From: Candidatus Nomurabacteria bacterium
Lineage (GTDB): Bacteria > Patescibacteria > Paceibacteria > UBA9973
Direction of reading: 5' to 3'
NCBI GenBank assembly: GCA_026396015.1
Contig: JAPLXP010000003.1
Location: 1-64,000 of the forward strand
Length of the DNA stretch: 64,000 nt
Each line of letters begins with the position of its first letter. The stretch's first letter is position 1. Positions 50,315 through 56,641 of the stretch are shown piece by piece. The notes below the pieces were generated by a model. That model had not been told where the DNA came from. It ran no database searches and worked only from the letters and a program-made list of their open reading frames with translations. Both the position numbers and the translations under genes were made by a program.

Positions 50315-51859
50315 TTATACATTATGCTTTTTTCTCAATTCCCCTATTTCTTCATTCTCTAATTCATCTTTGAGCTCTTTTGCTTTATCTGCTAGCTCTT
50401 TTAATGTTTCATCAGTCATATCATTTAGCTCCCGCACTCGGATATCTAGATATTCTCGAGTGTTTTTTGTTGGGTCTTCGAGGACTTCTTCCAGGAGTGC
50501 GTGGAGAATCCAACCCATTCGGCGACCGGGTACTACGCCTAGCTCCTCGCGCATAATATTGCCATCTACTACGAGCTGTCCGACAGATATCGGATCACGT
50601 AGGCATTCCTCGATCATCGCATGATATTTTCTTAGTCTATATGGAGCCTCAGCCTTTTTCATCCCTACCCTGTCGCATTCACGGATCTCCATCAATTCCC
50701 AGATATGTTCGGGTCTGACATTCTGTATCACTCTGCGGACTGCAGATAGAGTAATCTGCTCTGTATCAGAGAAGAACATGTGTCTGCGAACCATATTGGA
50801 TACAAATTCTATTGTATCCTTTGGAAATTTGAGTCTTTCCATTATCATCCGCGTCATCCTGGCCCCTACTACCTCATGGCCATAGAATGTAGGCTTGTTG
50901 ATCCCATTTCTCTTGGTTCTCGGTTTGCCTATATCGTGGAATAGTGCAGCAAGGCGGATATTAGTAGAATATCCCTTGTCAGTAGCATGTCCGAGTGCAC
51001 CTAGGCAGTGAGTGAATACATCATAGATATGTGCGCCACCCTGATCGCATCCTATACCCTCTTCTAGTTCAGGAATTATATATTTTAGTAGTCCAAGTTT
51101 TTGTAGCATCCCTACCCCTTCGACGCTTCGAGGGCTCTCGATGATCTTGATGAATTCATCACGAATTCTCTCCCCGGAAATATTCTTTAAAAGATGCGAG
51201 TTATCCACAGCCCCTGCCATAGTATCAGAATCGATCATAAAGCCGAGCTGTGATGTGAATCGTACTGCACGTAGCATTCGTAGGCCATCCTCTTGGAATC
51301 TCAAGGACGAGGCACCTACGGCCCGTATAACACTGTCCGTTAGGTCTTGTTGTCCTTTATATAGGTCAATAACTTGTCCTTTATCTATATTGTAGGCCAT
51401 AGCGTTGATTGTGAAGTCTCGTCTCTGAAGATCCTCTGATATATCTTTGCTGAACTTTACTTCATCTGGATGCCTATTATCGCTATATTTTGCTTCAGTT
51501 CTATACGGTGTGACCTCCATTATGTGGTATTCAGCCTTTATTTCTGATGGAATTGTTACATGTGTAACATCTTCTACTGTTTCTTGTGTAACTATTGTGT
51601 TAGTTTCATGTGTAACCTTTGGGATACATACGCCCACTGTTCCGAACTTGTTCTCGTATATAGTCTTTTCGAATAGTGGGATGATTTCCTCTGGATTGGC
51701 ATTGGTTGTGATATCCCAATCCTTTACTTCCCTGCCGATCATCAGGTCTCGTACACAACCTCCAACGAGAAATGCCTCGAAACCAGCGTTTTCGAGGGTA
51801 GATGTTACATGTGTAACATATTCAGGTATATTTGAATTGTTTATAGGTTGTAGTTTCAT
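50315..51859 (-). CDS. cca: CCA tRNA nucleotidyltransferase with HD domain
   Basis: A 514-aa CCA-adding/poly(A) polymerase-family enzyme. Nucleotidyltransferase core 'LVGGCVRDLMIGREVKDWDIT' (near 32-52) has the G-G and D-x-D metal residues. The RRDFTINAMAYN segment is near 160, the HD domain has ALFHDIGKPRTK (near 305). Start: the ATG at 51859 (MKLQPINN) is chosen since the longer frame runs through tRNA-Arg. Odd: between FGTVGVC and the YHIMEVTPYRTE strand there are ~40 residues where related enzymes have few; this insert (VTHETNTI, VTQETVED, VTHVT) is encoded by three parS-like palindromes 24 bp apart. Confidence 0.92.
   Translation of the reverse strand: MKLQPINNSNIPEYVTHVTSTLENAGFEAFLVGGCVRDLMIGREVKDWDITTNANPEEIIPLFEKTIYENKFGTVGVCIPKVTHETNTIVTQETVEDVTHVTIPSEIKAEYHIMEVTPYRTEAKYSDNRHPDEVKFSKDISEDLQRRDFTINAMAYNIDKGQVIDLYKGQQDLTDSVIRAVGASSLRFQEDGLRMLRAVRFTSQLGFMIDSDTMAGAVDNSHLLKNISGERIRDEFIKIIESPRSVEGVGMLQKLGLLKYIIPELEEGIGCDQGGAHIYDVFTHCLGALGHATDKGYSTNIRLAALFHDIGKPRTKRNGINKPTFYGHEVVGARMTRMIMERLKFPKDTIEFVSNMVRRHMFFSDTEQITLSAVRRVIQNVRPEHIWELMEIRECDRVGMKKAEAPYRLRKYHAMIEECLRDPISVGQLVVDGNIMREELGVVPGRRMGWILHALLEEVLEDPTKNTREYLDIRVRELNDMTDETLKELADKAKELKDELENEEIGELRKKHNV
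51555..51616. repeat. Three parS-like palindromes at 24-bp spacing inside cca
   Basis: GTTACATGTGTAAC (51555-51568), GTTTCTTGTGTAAC (51579-51592), GTTTCATGTGTAAC (51603-51616), exactly 24 bp apart and in frame, giving an 8-residue peptide periodicity. Confidence 0.85.
51804..51817. repeat. parS-like palindrome in cca
   Basis: GTTACATGTGTAAC, identical to the first copy at 51555-51568, about 240 bp away and encoding the YVTHVTS segment near the N-terminus. Confidence 0.85.
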
Positions 51860-51866
51860 ATGAAAC
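51853..51866. repeat. Perfect palindrome covering the cca start codon
   Basis: GTTTCATATGAAAC, a perfect 14-bp palindrome of the same GTTTCA...TGAAAC type, centred on the cca ATG. A protein bound here would block translation or transcription of cca. Confidence 0.8.
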
Positions 51867-51871
51867 TTATG

Positions 51872-51943
51872 TGCACCCGCCAGGATTCGAACCTGGAACA
51901 ACTGCTTCGAAGGCAGGCATGATATCCATTTCACTACGGGTGC
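51872..51943 (-). tRNA. tRNA-Arg (anticodon TCG)
   Basis: Acceptor GCACCCG pairs with CGGGTGC, T-arm CCAGG-TTCGAAT-CCTGG, anticodon loop CTTCGAA giving TCG at 34-36, discriminator A. The 3' CCA is not encoded, so Cca (next gene) adds it. Confidence 0.93.
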
Positions 51944-52077
51944 ATACGTTTATTTATTTGACGACTATGGCATTATATACTAAAACGCTGTTTTAGTAAA
52001 TAATGTTTAAATATAAGGGAAAAGTCTGTATTGCATTTTTTGCTGTAAAATATTATAATCTATGTGTTATTTTGTTT

Positions 52078-52148
52078 GCGGGATTAGTTTAGTGGTAGAA
52101 CTACAGTTTTCCAAACTGTTGGCAGGCGTTCGATTCGCCTATCCCGCA
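52078..52148 (+). tRNA. tRNA-Gly (anticodon TCC)
   Basis: Acceptor GCGGGAT with ATCCCGC, D-arm with TAGTGGTAGAA, anticodon stem ACAGT with ACTGT and loop TTTCCAA (anticodon TCC), T-arm AGGCG-TTCGATT-CGCCT. CCA is not encoded. The 3' end is repeated 134 bp downstream. Confidence 0.93.
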
Positions 52149-52153
52149 CTATA
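52132..52153 (+). repeat. 22-bp direct repeat = 3' end of tRNA-Gly (copy 1)
   Basis: Identical to 52266-52287; the T-arm and acceptor 3' strand of tRNA-Gly plus 5 nt. Confidence 0.92.
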
Positions 52154-52265
52154 AGGGTATTTTTGCGGGATAAAAAGCAAACTTCTTTGCTTTTGTAGGA
52201 GAATTGAAAGACTTTTAACTGTTCGTCTCCTGACGAACCAAAAAAGTACCTGACTACGTGGTAGT
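52154..52265. mobile_element. 112-bp insert between duplicated tRNA-Gly 3' ends (possible tiny integrated element)
   Basis: Between the two 22-bp repeats lie two perfect hairpins: AAAAGCAAA-CTTC-TTTGCTTTT (about 52174-52195) and GTTCGTC-TCCT-GACGAAC (52221-52238). The arrangement resembles an integrated element flanked by att sites at a tRNA 3' end, reduced to a non-coding remnant. Confidence 0.4.
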
Positions 52266-52287
52266 GATTCGCCTATCCCGCACTATA
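52266..52287 (+). repeat. 22-bp direct repeat = 3' end of tRNA-Gly (copy 2)
   Basis: Second copy, not preceded by a full tRNA; looks like an attachment-site duplication. Confidence 0.92.
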
Positions 52288-52524
52288 TTTATTTAAATAC
52301 TTTTAATGGACGTCCTTAATTTGTCCCTTTATCCCCATGTTAATCCCCTATAATATAAGTGATTATGTGGATAACTATGTGTGTATTGTTTATAAGACAG
52401 GGTTTTATTGGATAAAGTCATCTTGGTATCTGATAGGACAATATATGAAATATCATTATTTACCAAGCTATTTTAGTGAAAGACACATTGCGAAACGATT
52501 TTGATGTCTAATAAATAGGAAAAC

Positions 52525-52538
52525 GTTTCACGTGGCAC
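52525..52538. repeat. parS-like site (closest to the classical consensus)
   Basis: GTTTCACGTGGCAC, a 12/14 match to the classical ParB site core GTTTCACGTGAAAC. Confidence 0.65.
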
Positions 52539-52547
52539 ACTTTATTG

Positions 52548-52561
52548 GTTACACATGTAAC
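52548..52561. repeat. parS-like palindrome before yraN
   Basis: GTTACACATGTAAC, a perfect palindrome that ends 4 nt before the yraN ATG at 52565. Confidence 0.8.
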
Positions 52562-52564
52562 ATT

Positions 52565-52972
52565 ATGAAGAAATTTACTTCAAATACTCAAAAAATAGGG
52601 GAATTGGGTGAAGGTGTCGCCTGCACGTTTTTCGAGAAACAGGGTTATTCTATATTGGAGCGTAATTATACAAAGAAGTGGGGAGAGATAGATATTATTG
52701 CTGAAAAGGGAAATATCCTTTATTTTATTGAGGTAAAGTCTAAATCTGTGTCAGATCTGGATTACGTTACACATGAAACCGGAAATAGCTTCTTTAGGCC
52801 TGAGGAGAATGTGCACATATGGAAGCGCAAGAGATTGGCACGTGTTATTCAGACATACCTAATTCACAACAGGATAGGGAATAGAGATTGGCAATTTGAT
52901 ATATTAGTGGTTTATCTGGATTTAGAGAACAGGAAGGCGAGAGTAAAGAGGATGGAGAATATAATACTTTAA
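52565..52972 (+). CDS. YraN/UPF0102 endonuclease-like protein
   Basis: A 135-aa protein of the YraN (UPF0102) family, a Holliday-junction-resolvase-like nuclease fold of unproven function. 'GELGEGVACTFFEKQGYSILERNY' then 'GEIDIIAEKGNILYFIEVKSKS' contains the G-E-x-x-A and G-E-I-D...E-V-K motifs. The ATG at 52565 is preferred to an upstream one (52532) because it gives the family start. The insert 'YVTHETGNSFF' is encoded by a parS-like palindrome at 52766-52779. Confidence 0.88.
   Translation: MKKFTSNTQKIGELGEGVACTFFEKQGYSILERNYTKKWGEIDIIAEKGNILYFIEVKSKSVSDLDYVTHETGNSFFRPEENVHIWKRKRLARVIQTYLIHNRIGNRDWQFDILVVYLDLENRKARVKRMENIIL
52766..52779. repeat. parS-like palindrome in yraN
   Basis: GTTACACATGAAAC inside the coding region, encoding YVTHET, a peptide also seen in the Cca insert. 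Confidence 0.78.
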
Positions 52973-53019
52973 GAGAAAGATAATCGGCTAAATTAGAGAA
53001 TCGGATATGGGTGTTTTTA

Positions 53020-53117
53020 TCTGGCCACAAATAATTTCTCGCCGCCGCTCAAAATTTTCGCGACCCCGCCTCGTGGTTTTGCATGCTTGCAAAACATCAC
53101 TCCGGCTCACAAAAACG
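53020..53117. repeat. GC-rich palindromic intergenic stretch
   Basis: Unusually GC-rich for the window (CTCGCCGCCGCTC..., ...CCCCGCCTCGTGG...). TTTCTCG pairs at distance with CGAGAAA, and a hairpin GTTTTGCA/TGCAAAAC lies inside. Looks like a palindromic intergenic repeat or structured RNA. Confidence 0.4.
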
Positions 53118-53146
53118 AGAAAGAGCACTTAAATAGTGCTCTTTCT
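53118..53146. terminator. Terminator after yraN region
   Basis: Perfect 12-bp stem AGAAAGAGCACT / AGTGCTCTTTCT around TAAAT. Confidence 0.7.
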
Positions 53147-53161
53147 TAATTCACGTTTTTG

Positions 53162-53232
53162 TGCGGGATAGGAGAATCGAACTCCTGTCTCATCCTTGGC
53201 AAGGACGTGTTCTACCACTAAACCAATCCCGC
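53162..53232 (-). tRNA. tRNA-Gly (anticodon GCC)
   Basis: Acceptor GCGGGAT/ATCCCGC, anticodon loop TTGCCAA giving GCC, T-arm with TTCGATT. Its 5' end and 5' flank are tandemly repeated upstream (53214-53380). Confidence 0.93.
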
Positions 53233-53380
53233 ATATGCCTATTCTATTTTAAGCCTTATATTGCTACATGGCTTTGTTGACACGATAAACCACTAAACCA
53301 ATCCCGCATATGCCTATTCCATTTTAAAGCCTTATATTACTATAATGGCTTTGTTGACACGATAAACCACTAAACCAATA
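53214..53380 (-). repeat. Tandem repeat of tRNA-Gly 5' end plus flank
   Basis: Units at 53214-53288 (75 bp), 53289-53365 (77 bp) and a truncated third copy to about 53380. Each starts with ACCACTAAACCAAT, the complement of the tRNA 5' end, followed by the same ~56-nt flank. The duplicated flank includes an AT-rich -10-like block and an imperfect palindrome (AAGCC/GGCTT). Confidence 0.82.
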
Positions 53381-53441
53381 CTGCTTTAGAAGCTATTATA
53401 TACTATTTTTTTTATATTTTCAAATATAGTATGATTAGGGT

Positions 53442-54179
53442 ATGGAGAAACATCTGGAAGTTATAAAAAAATATGTAGAATCAAAAGAAGTGGAAGATCT
53501 TGCTTTGTGTGTTAAGAATCTAATTGAAAAGAATGGACAGGAGGCAGGTGAGGGTGCCAATGCTGATGTATTTCGATTAAACCATGAAACATTTGGTCAA
53601 ATATGTATTAAAAGATCAAAGAAAATGAGAAAATTTAAAATTATTGATGAAGAAAAGGAATTTGATACACAAGAAGAAATTTGGGAAAGAGGTGTGTCTT
53701 CTCCTAGGCCAATAATTCTAATTGAAGATAAGATTTCAAAAGATCGTTATATTGCTATGAAATTTATTGAAGGTTGCACTATCGGAGAGATCATGGAGGG
53801 TAAACAAGAACTACCTGAGACATATGATCATGAAAAATTTTGGAAAAAAGTCGAATCAGATATTGGTTTGATGCATGATAAAGTTGGTAAATACAATAAA
53901 TCTATTCACCATAGAGATCTACATCCTTATAATTTAATGATTGAAAGAGCTACGGGTATTCCTGTATTGATAGACTTCGGTTCTTCTGGCGAAGATTTTG
54001 GTGGTGGAGATGTATATAGAGAAGATATTCTAATGCTGAATGAAGAAAAGGGGAATTATGAATTTAGAAAGAATTACCCTCTTAAAAATGATTTGATGCA
54101 GATGAATTCTATTAAAAAGGAAATGTTTCATAAATCATTGACAATTAGGTCGAAAAGTGATATAATACCAAAGAAATAA
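53442..54179 (+). CDS. Protein-kinase-like protein (APH/RIO-type fold)
   Basis: A 245-aa kinase-fold protein. 'GEGANADVFRL' is the glycine-rich loop (near 37), 'CIKRSK' supplies the lysine, 'IHHRDLHPYNLM' is the catalytic loop (HRDxxxxN, near 165) and 'VLIDFGSSGEDFG' the DFG metal loop (near 183). All catalytic residues are intact. It is small, without membrane or sensor domains; target unknown (protein, or small molecule as in aminoglycoside kinases). A TATGAT ends 6 nt before the ATG. A small gene follows after 7 nt and may be functionally linked. Confidence 0.82.
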   Translation: MEKHLEVIKKYVESKEVEDLALCVKNLIEKNGQEAGEGANADVFRLNHETFGQICIKRSKKMRKFKIIDEEKEFDTQEEIWERGVSSPRPIILIEDKISKDRYIAMKFIEGCTIGEIMEGKQELPETYDHEKFWKKVESDIGLMHDKVGKYNKSIHHRDLHPYNLMIERATGIPVLIDFGSSGEDFGGGDVYREDILMLNEEKGNYEFRKNYPLKNDLMQMNSIKKEMFHKSLTIRSKSDIIPKK

Positions 54180-54186
54180 AGAATAT

Positions 54187-54420
54187 ATGTTCATACTATC
54201 AAAATCATTGCGAAAGCAAATTATCGCAAGAGCAAAAGAGATCTTGGATTCACAAGAGCAGAAAGGGGATTCTTTGATAAGTGAATTCACTAAAACTAAG
54301 ATTACTGTCTTAGAAAAGAATGATACAAATATTCCAAGTGAATACCTTGTAATTATTAATGATATTACAGTAAACGAAGAACCAGCTCTGGTAAACAAAA
54401 AGATTTTTTTCGGAAATTAA
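54187..54420 (+). CDS. Small protein linked to the kinase gene, unknown
   Basis: A 77-aa soluble protein: basic helical N-terminus (SKSLRKQIIARAKEILDS) and beta-rich C-terminus (EYLVIINDITVNEEPALVNKK). It starts 7 nt after the kinase-like gene and ends at a terminator, so the two form a small unit. It may be a substrate or modulator of the kinase; no family is recognised. Confidence 0.62.
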   Translation: MFILSKSLRKQIIARAKEILDSQEQKGDSLISEFTKTKITVLEKNDTNIPSEYLVIINDITVNEEPALVNKKIFFGN

Positions 54421-54424
54421 AAAA

Positions 54425-54460
54425 GGCGGTCCAATTTATTTTGGATCGCTCTTTTTTTTG
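54425..54460 (+). terminator. Terminator of the kinase unit
   Basis: GCGGTCCAA with TTGGATCGC (one G-U pair), loop TTTATT, then eight T. Confidence 0.78.
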
Positions 54461-54531
54461 TCGGGGTGCAGGGAATTGAACCCTGTTCTCACGGTCCCAA
54501 ACCGCGTATACTACCGGTGTACTACACCCCG
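54461..54531 (-). tRNA. tRNA-Pro (anticodon TGG)
   Basis: Acceptor CGGGGTG with CACCCCG, anticodon loop TTTGGGA giving TGG, T-arm CAGGG-TTCAATT-CCCTG. CCA is not encoded. Confidence 0.93.
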
Positions 54532-54581
54532 AAACGTCTTTTCATATTAGCATATTTTAGATTAAACACAAATTTAGCAAG

Positions 54582-54614
54582 AAAAAACACCTTAGATAGA
54601 ATAAGGTGTTTTTT
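54582..54614. terminator. Terminator after HU
   Basis: AAAAAACACCTTA with TAAGGTGTTTTTT, loop GATAGAA, T-runs both sides. Confidence 0.78.
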
Positions 54615-54639
54615 CGTTTTTCATATTTAAAAGCTTTGA

Positions 54640-54912
54640 TTACTTAACTGCGTCCTTTAGAGCCTTTGCTGCTCTGAACTTTGGAACTGTAGTTGCAGCA
54701 ACCTTTACTTGTTCTCCAGTCTTTGGATTGCGAGCCATACGAGCTGCGCGAGCCTTAACTGAAAAGATTCCAAGACCTGCGATTGATACTTCGCCACCTT
54801 TTTTCAAAGTTGCAACGATTGCATCAAACATACCGTTCACTACTTCTTCTGCTTGTACTTTTGTACCGCCCAATTTTTCGTGAACCAATTCTACTAATGC
54901 TTGTTTATTCAT
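54640..54912 (-). CDS. HU-family DNA-binding protein
   Basis: A 90-aa histone-like protein; start MNKQALVELVHEKLG and the arm 'GEVSIAGLGIFSVKARAARMARNPKTGEQV' carry the HU/IHF signature, and the protein ends KDAVK. I chose the ATG at 54912 since the longer frame is non-family. HU bends and compacts DNA, and one HU-type protein is usual in small genomes. It is divergent from the small membrane gene at 55083. Confidence 0.94.
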   Translation of the reverse strand: MNKQALVELVHEKLGGTKVQAEEVVNGMFDAIVATLKKGGEVSIAGLGIFSVKARAARMARNPKTGEQVKVAATTVPKFRAAKALKDAVK

Positions 54913-55035
54913 ATTTTTTGTAGCACCTATTTTTACAAATAGGGGACTAGTTGAATAATATTCGACCGTTTGCAAACGATCCCTGATAAACAGGAGTAAA
55001 ACCATTATACACCAATGCATTTTAAAAGGGAAATA

Positions 55036-55063
55036 TTGACTTTTGATTTATAGGTGGTATATT
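55036..55063 (+). promoter_or_regulatory. Near-consensus promoter of a small membrane protein gene
   Basis: TTGACT at 55036-55041, a 16-bp spacer and TATATT at 55058-55063, 20 nt before ATG 55083. Confidence 0.65.
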
Positions 55064-55082
55064 GTAATTAAATTAATTTAAA

Positions 55083-55247
55083 ATGAAAAAAAATAGAATT
55101 GAATTCTCGCCATTTACACTGAAATTGTTCTCAATATTTAGAGCAATTTGGTTGATAATACTAGTATTTATAGTGAGACCTATCGCTTTTTTAGCCATAG
55201 ATATTTCTAATTATTTAAAAAGTCTACCTAAAAAAAATAAATTTTAA
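55083..55247 (+). CDS. Small membrane protein, unknown
   Basis: A 54-residue frame: MKKNRIEFSPFTLKLF, then a 22-residue hydrophobic helix (IWLIILVFIVRPIAFLAIDI) and a basic tail (KSLPKKNKF). Good promoter at 55036, an A-rich start and a following gene in the same direction (41-nt gap) support it. Type I toxin-like peptide or membrane anchor are possible readings. Confidence 0.52.
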   Translation: MKKNRIEFSPFTLKLFSIFRAIWLIILVFIVRPIAFLAIDISNYLKSLPKKNKF

Positions 55248-55288
55248 TTTTAAAAAATTTCAAAAAACCCTTTAAAAATAAAAGAAAT

Positions 55289-55570
55289 ATGCCAAAAGGA
55301 TTTAATCCACCCGCAAAACGCACGTGCAATTCCAAAAAAGCACCTGTGAAAAATGGTCTTGATTTGACCAACAAAAAATCTGAGAAAGAAAAAGCAAAAG
55401 ACAAATTGACGAAAAGAGAAGAGAAGAAGAAGCAGAAATTAGTTACTCACTACAGAAATATCGGACTCGATAAAAATGGTAACGAGAAACCGAAAAAGAT
55501 TAAGAGTGACAGTGGGGATATCCCTGTTGATATCAACGTGTTAAAGGTGCATGATTTTATCAAAGATTAA
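55289..55570 (+). CDS. Small basic protein, unknown
   Basis: A 93-aa soluble, strongly basic protein with a KKAPVKNG segment and a Lys/Glu-rich coiled-coil stretch (KSEKEKAKDKLTKREEKKKQ) and a C-terminal 'GDIPVDINVLKVHDFI' module. No known family. It follows the membrane peptide gene by 41 nt and has its own terminator at 55605. It could bind nucleic acid. Confidence 0.58.
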   Translation: MPKGFNPPAKRTCNSKKAPVKNGLDLTNKKSEKEKAKDKLTKREEKKKQKLVTHYRNIGLDKNGNEKPKKIKSDSGDIPVDINVLKVHDFIKD

Positions 55571-55604
55571 AATCTTACCTAAACAACAAAATGTTTTTAT
55601 AAAT

Positions 55605-55634
55605 AAATCTCGTAATAGAAATATTACGAGATTT
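55605..55634 (+). terminator. Terminator before rnpB
   Basis: AAATCTCGTAAT with ATTACGAGATTT, loop AGAAAT, then T-rich. Confidence 0.75.
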
Positions 55635-55678
55635 TATATTTCCTTGCTTTTTTTTGAGATTATGTTATTGTTAATCTT

Positions 55679-56055
55679 GTTCCGCAGCGAGTGAATGCTC
55701 TAAGATGTGAATGCATGGGGCTAAACCCTTTAGGGTCGCCCGAACATGCGAAGCATGTTTTAGGGAGGAAAGTCCGAACACTCAGTGAATGAAAATTCAT
55801 TAAACGTAGCAGGTAACGCCTGCCGTCGGCAACGATAGAGGTGCGAGCAGAGACGCCTGATGTCGAAAGACTAGGGTATCTAAAATTTATTTTAGATAAA
55901 TCTTTATAGTGATATAGAGGGTGAAACGGCTAAATCCTTACGCGAGTGCAAGATCGTGTCCGAGTTTTCTCGGAAGAATCGCTCGAGCTATATGGCGACA
56001 TATGGCCCAGATAAATATTCACTTAGAAACAGAATTCGGCTTACGAATGCGAAAT
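55679..56055 (+). ncRNA. rnpB: RNase P catalytic RNA
   Basis: The catalytic RNA that trims tRNA 5' leaders together with RnpA. Conserved blocks: GAGGAAAGTCCGAACAC at 55765-55781 (P4/CR-I), and 56028-56043 ACAGAATTCGGCTTA (CR-V). Other core segments such as GCAGGTAACGCCTGCCG and GGGTGAAACGGC are present in order. The ends are set by a probable P1 pairing (TTC(C)GCA 55680-55686 with TGCGAA 56048-56053), so they are approximate. Short open frames inside are chance. Confidence 0.93.
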
Positions 56056-56063
56056 ATATGGAG

Positions 56064-56091
56064 ATACACCAGACCAAAGCTGGTGTATTTT
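56064..56091 (+). terminator. Terminator of rnpB
   Basis: ATACACCAG / CTGGTGTAT stem, loop ACCAAAG, then TTTT. Confidence 0.8.
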
Positions 56092-56113
56092 CACGTCTGG
56101 GTGTTATCGGAAA

Positions 56114-56149
56114 AAGGACGGTCCTTTGTTGGGCCCAAGGTCCGTCCTT
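56114..56149 (+). promoter_or_regulatory. Hairpin upstream of HIT gene
   Basis: AAGGACGG.CCTT with AAGG.CCGTCCTT (12 of 13 pairs), no T-run after. It lies about 40 nt before the HIT gene, possibly a leader element or a second terminator for rnpB. Confidence 0.45.
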
Positions 56150-56189
56150 GGGGAGAATAAATATTTTGTGATACAATCACTTGTAATAT

Positions 56190-56585
56190 ATGCATAAAAA
56201 AGTAACTAGGACATTCCTGCGAACTGACGAGACGATGGAAAAATATATGAGAATTTCATCTGAAAGAAAAGAACTCGGTCATAAAGTTGATCACTTTTTA
56301 CGATGGCAAGAGAATTTAGTTAAAGAATTCGATAATTGGGTCATAGTGACCAATGAATTCCCCTATGATGCAGTGGCTAGTACTAGTCATATGATCGCTA
56401 CAAAGAGGGAGGTGGGCTTTGATTGGGCATTACTGTCTACTGAAGAGCGTGAAGAATATGAATTGATAAAGAAGACATATCTAGCAGAACACTACGATGC
56501 TATCTGGGAGAATCTTCCACGAGGATCTACCGTGGCTCATCACTTTCATGTGCATTTGATAGTACTGAAAAGAGAAGAGATCTAA
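56190..56585 (+). CDS. HIT-like nucleotide-binding protein
   Basis: A 131-aa protein with the histidine triad 'HHFHVHLIVL' at its C-terminus (H-x-H-x-H-hh), which places it in the HIT/GalT-like superfamily of nucleotidyl hydrolases and transferases. The rest, 'WVIVTNEFPYDAVASTSHMIATKRE' and 'REEYELIKKTYLAEHY', follows the HIT strand-helix order. The full triad is intact. Substrate unknown. It is convergent with rny and follows rnpB. Confidence 0.78.
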   Translation: MHKKVTRTFLRTDETMEKYMRISSERKELGHKVDHFLRWQENLVKEFDNWVIVTNEFPYDAVASTSHMIATKREVGFDWALLSTEEREEYELIKKTYLAEHYDAIWENLPRGSTVAHHFHVHLIVLKREEI

Positions 56586-56587
56586 AT

Positions 56588-56632
56588 AAATACAAAATGA
56601 GCGCGGCCTATGGCCGCGCTCATTTTGTATTT
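56588..56632. terminator. Bidirectional terminator, HIT gene / rny
   Basis: Perfect 21-bp stem (56588-56608 with 56612-56632), GC-rich core GCGCGGCC, loop TAT. Confidence 0.85.
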
Positions 56633-56641
56633 AGTGTTCTA

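Larger units (their letters stand above)
52288..52564. other. Gene-free gap with a DnaA box and parS-like sites
   Basis: About 277 bp without a gene before yraN. It has a perfect DnaA box TGTGGATAA (52366-52374) and parS-like sites at 52525-52538 and 52548-52561. It could be a replication/segregation control site rather than spacer DNA. Confidence 0.45.

Noticed and set aside
51860..51934. 25-residue upstream extension of cca
   Set aside because: The extension would run through tRNA-Arg (51872-51943); ATG 51859 is the sensible start.
53214..53380. CRISPR array because of tandem repeats
   Set aside because: Only two and a half units without variable spacers; the repeated part is tRNA sequence and there are no cas genes.
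55921..56160. Open frame within the RNase P RNA
   Set aside because: It overlaps conserved rnpB blocks (CR-V region), so it is chance.
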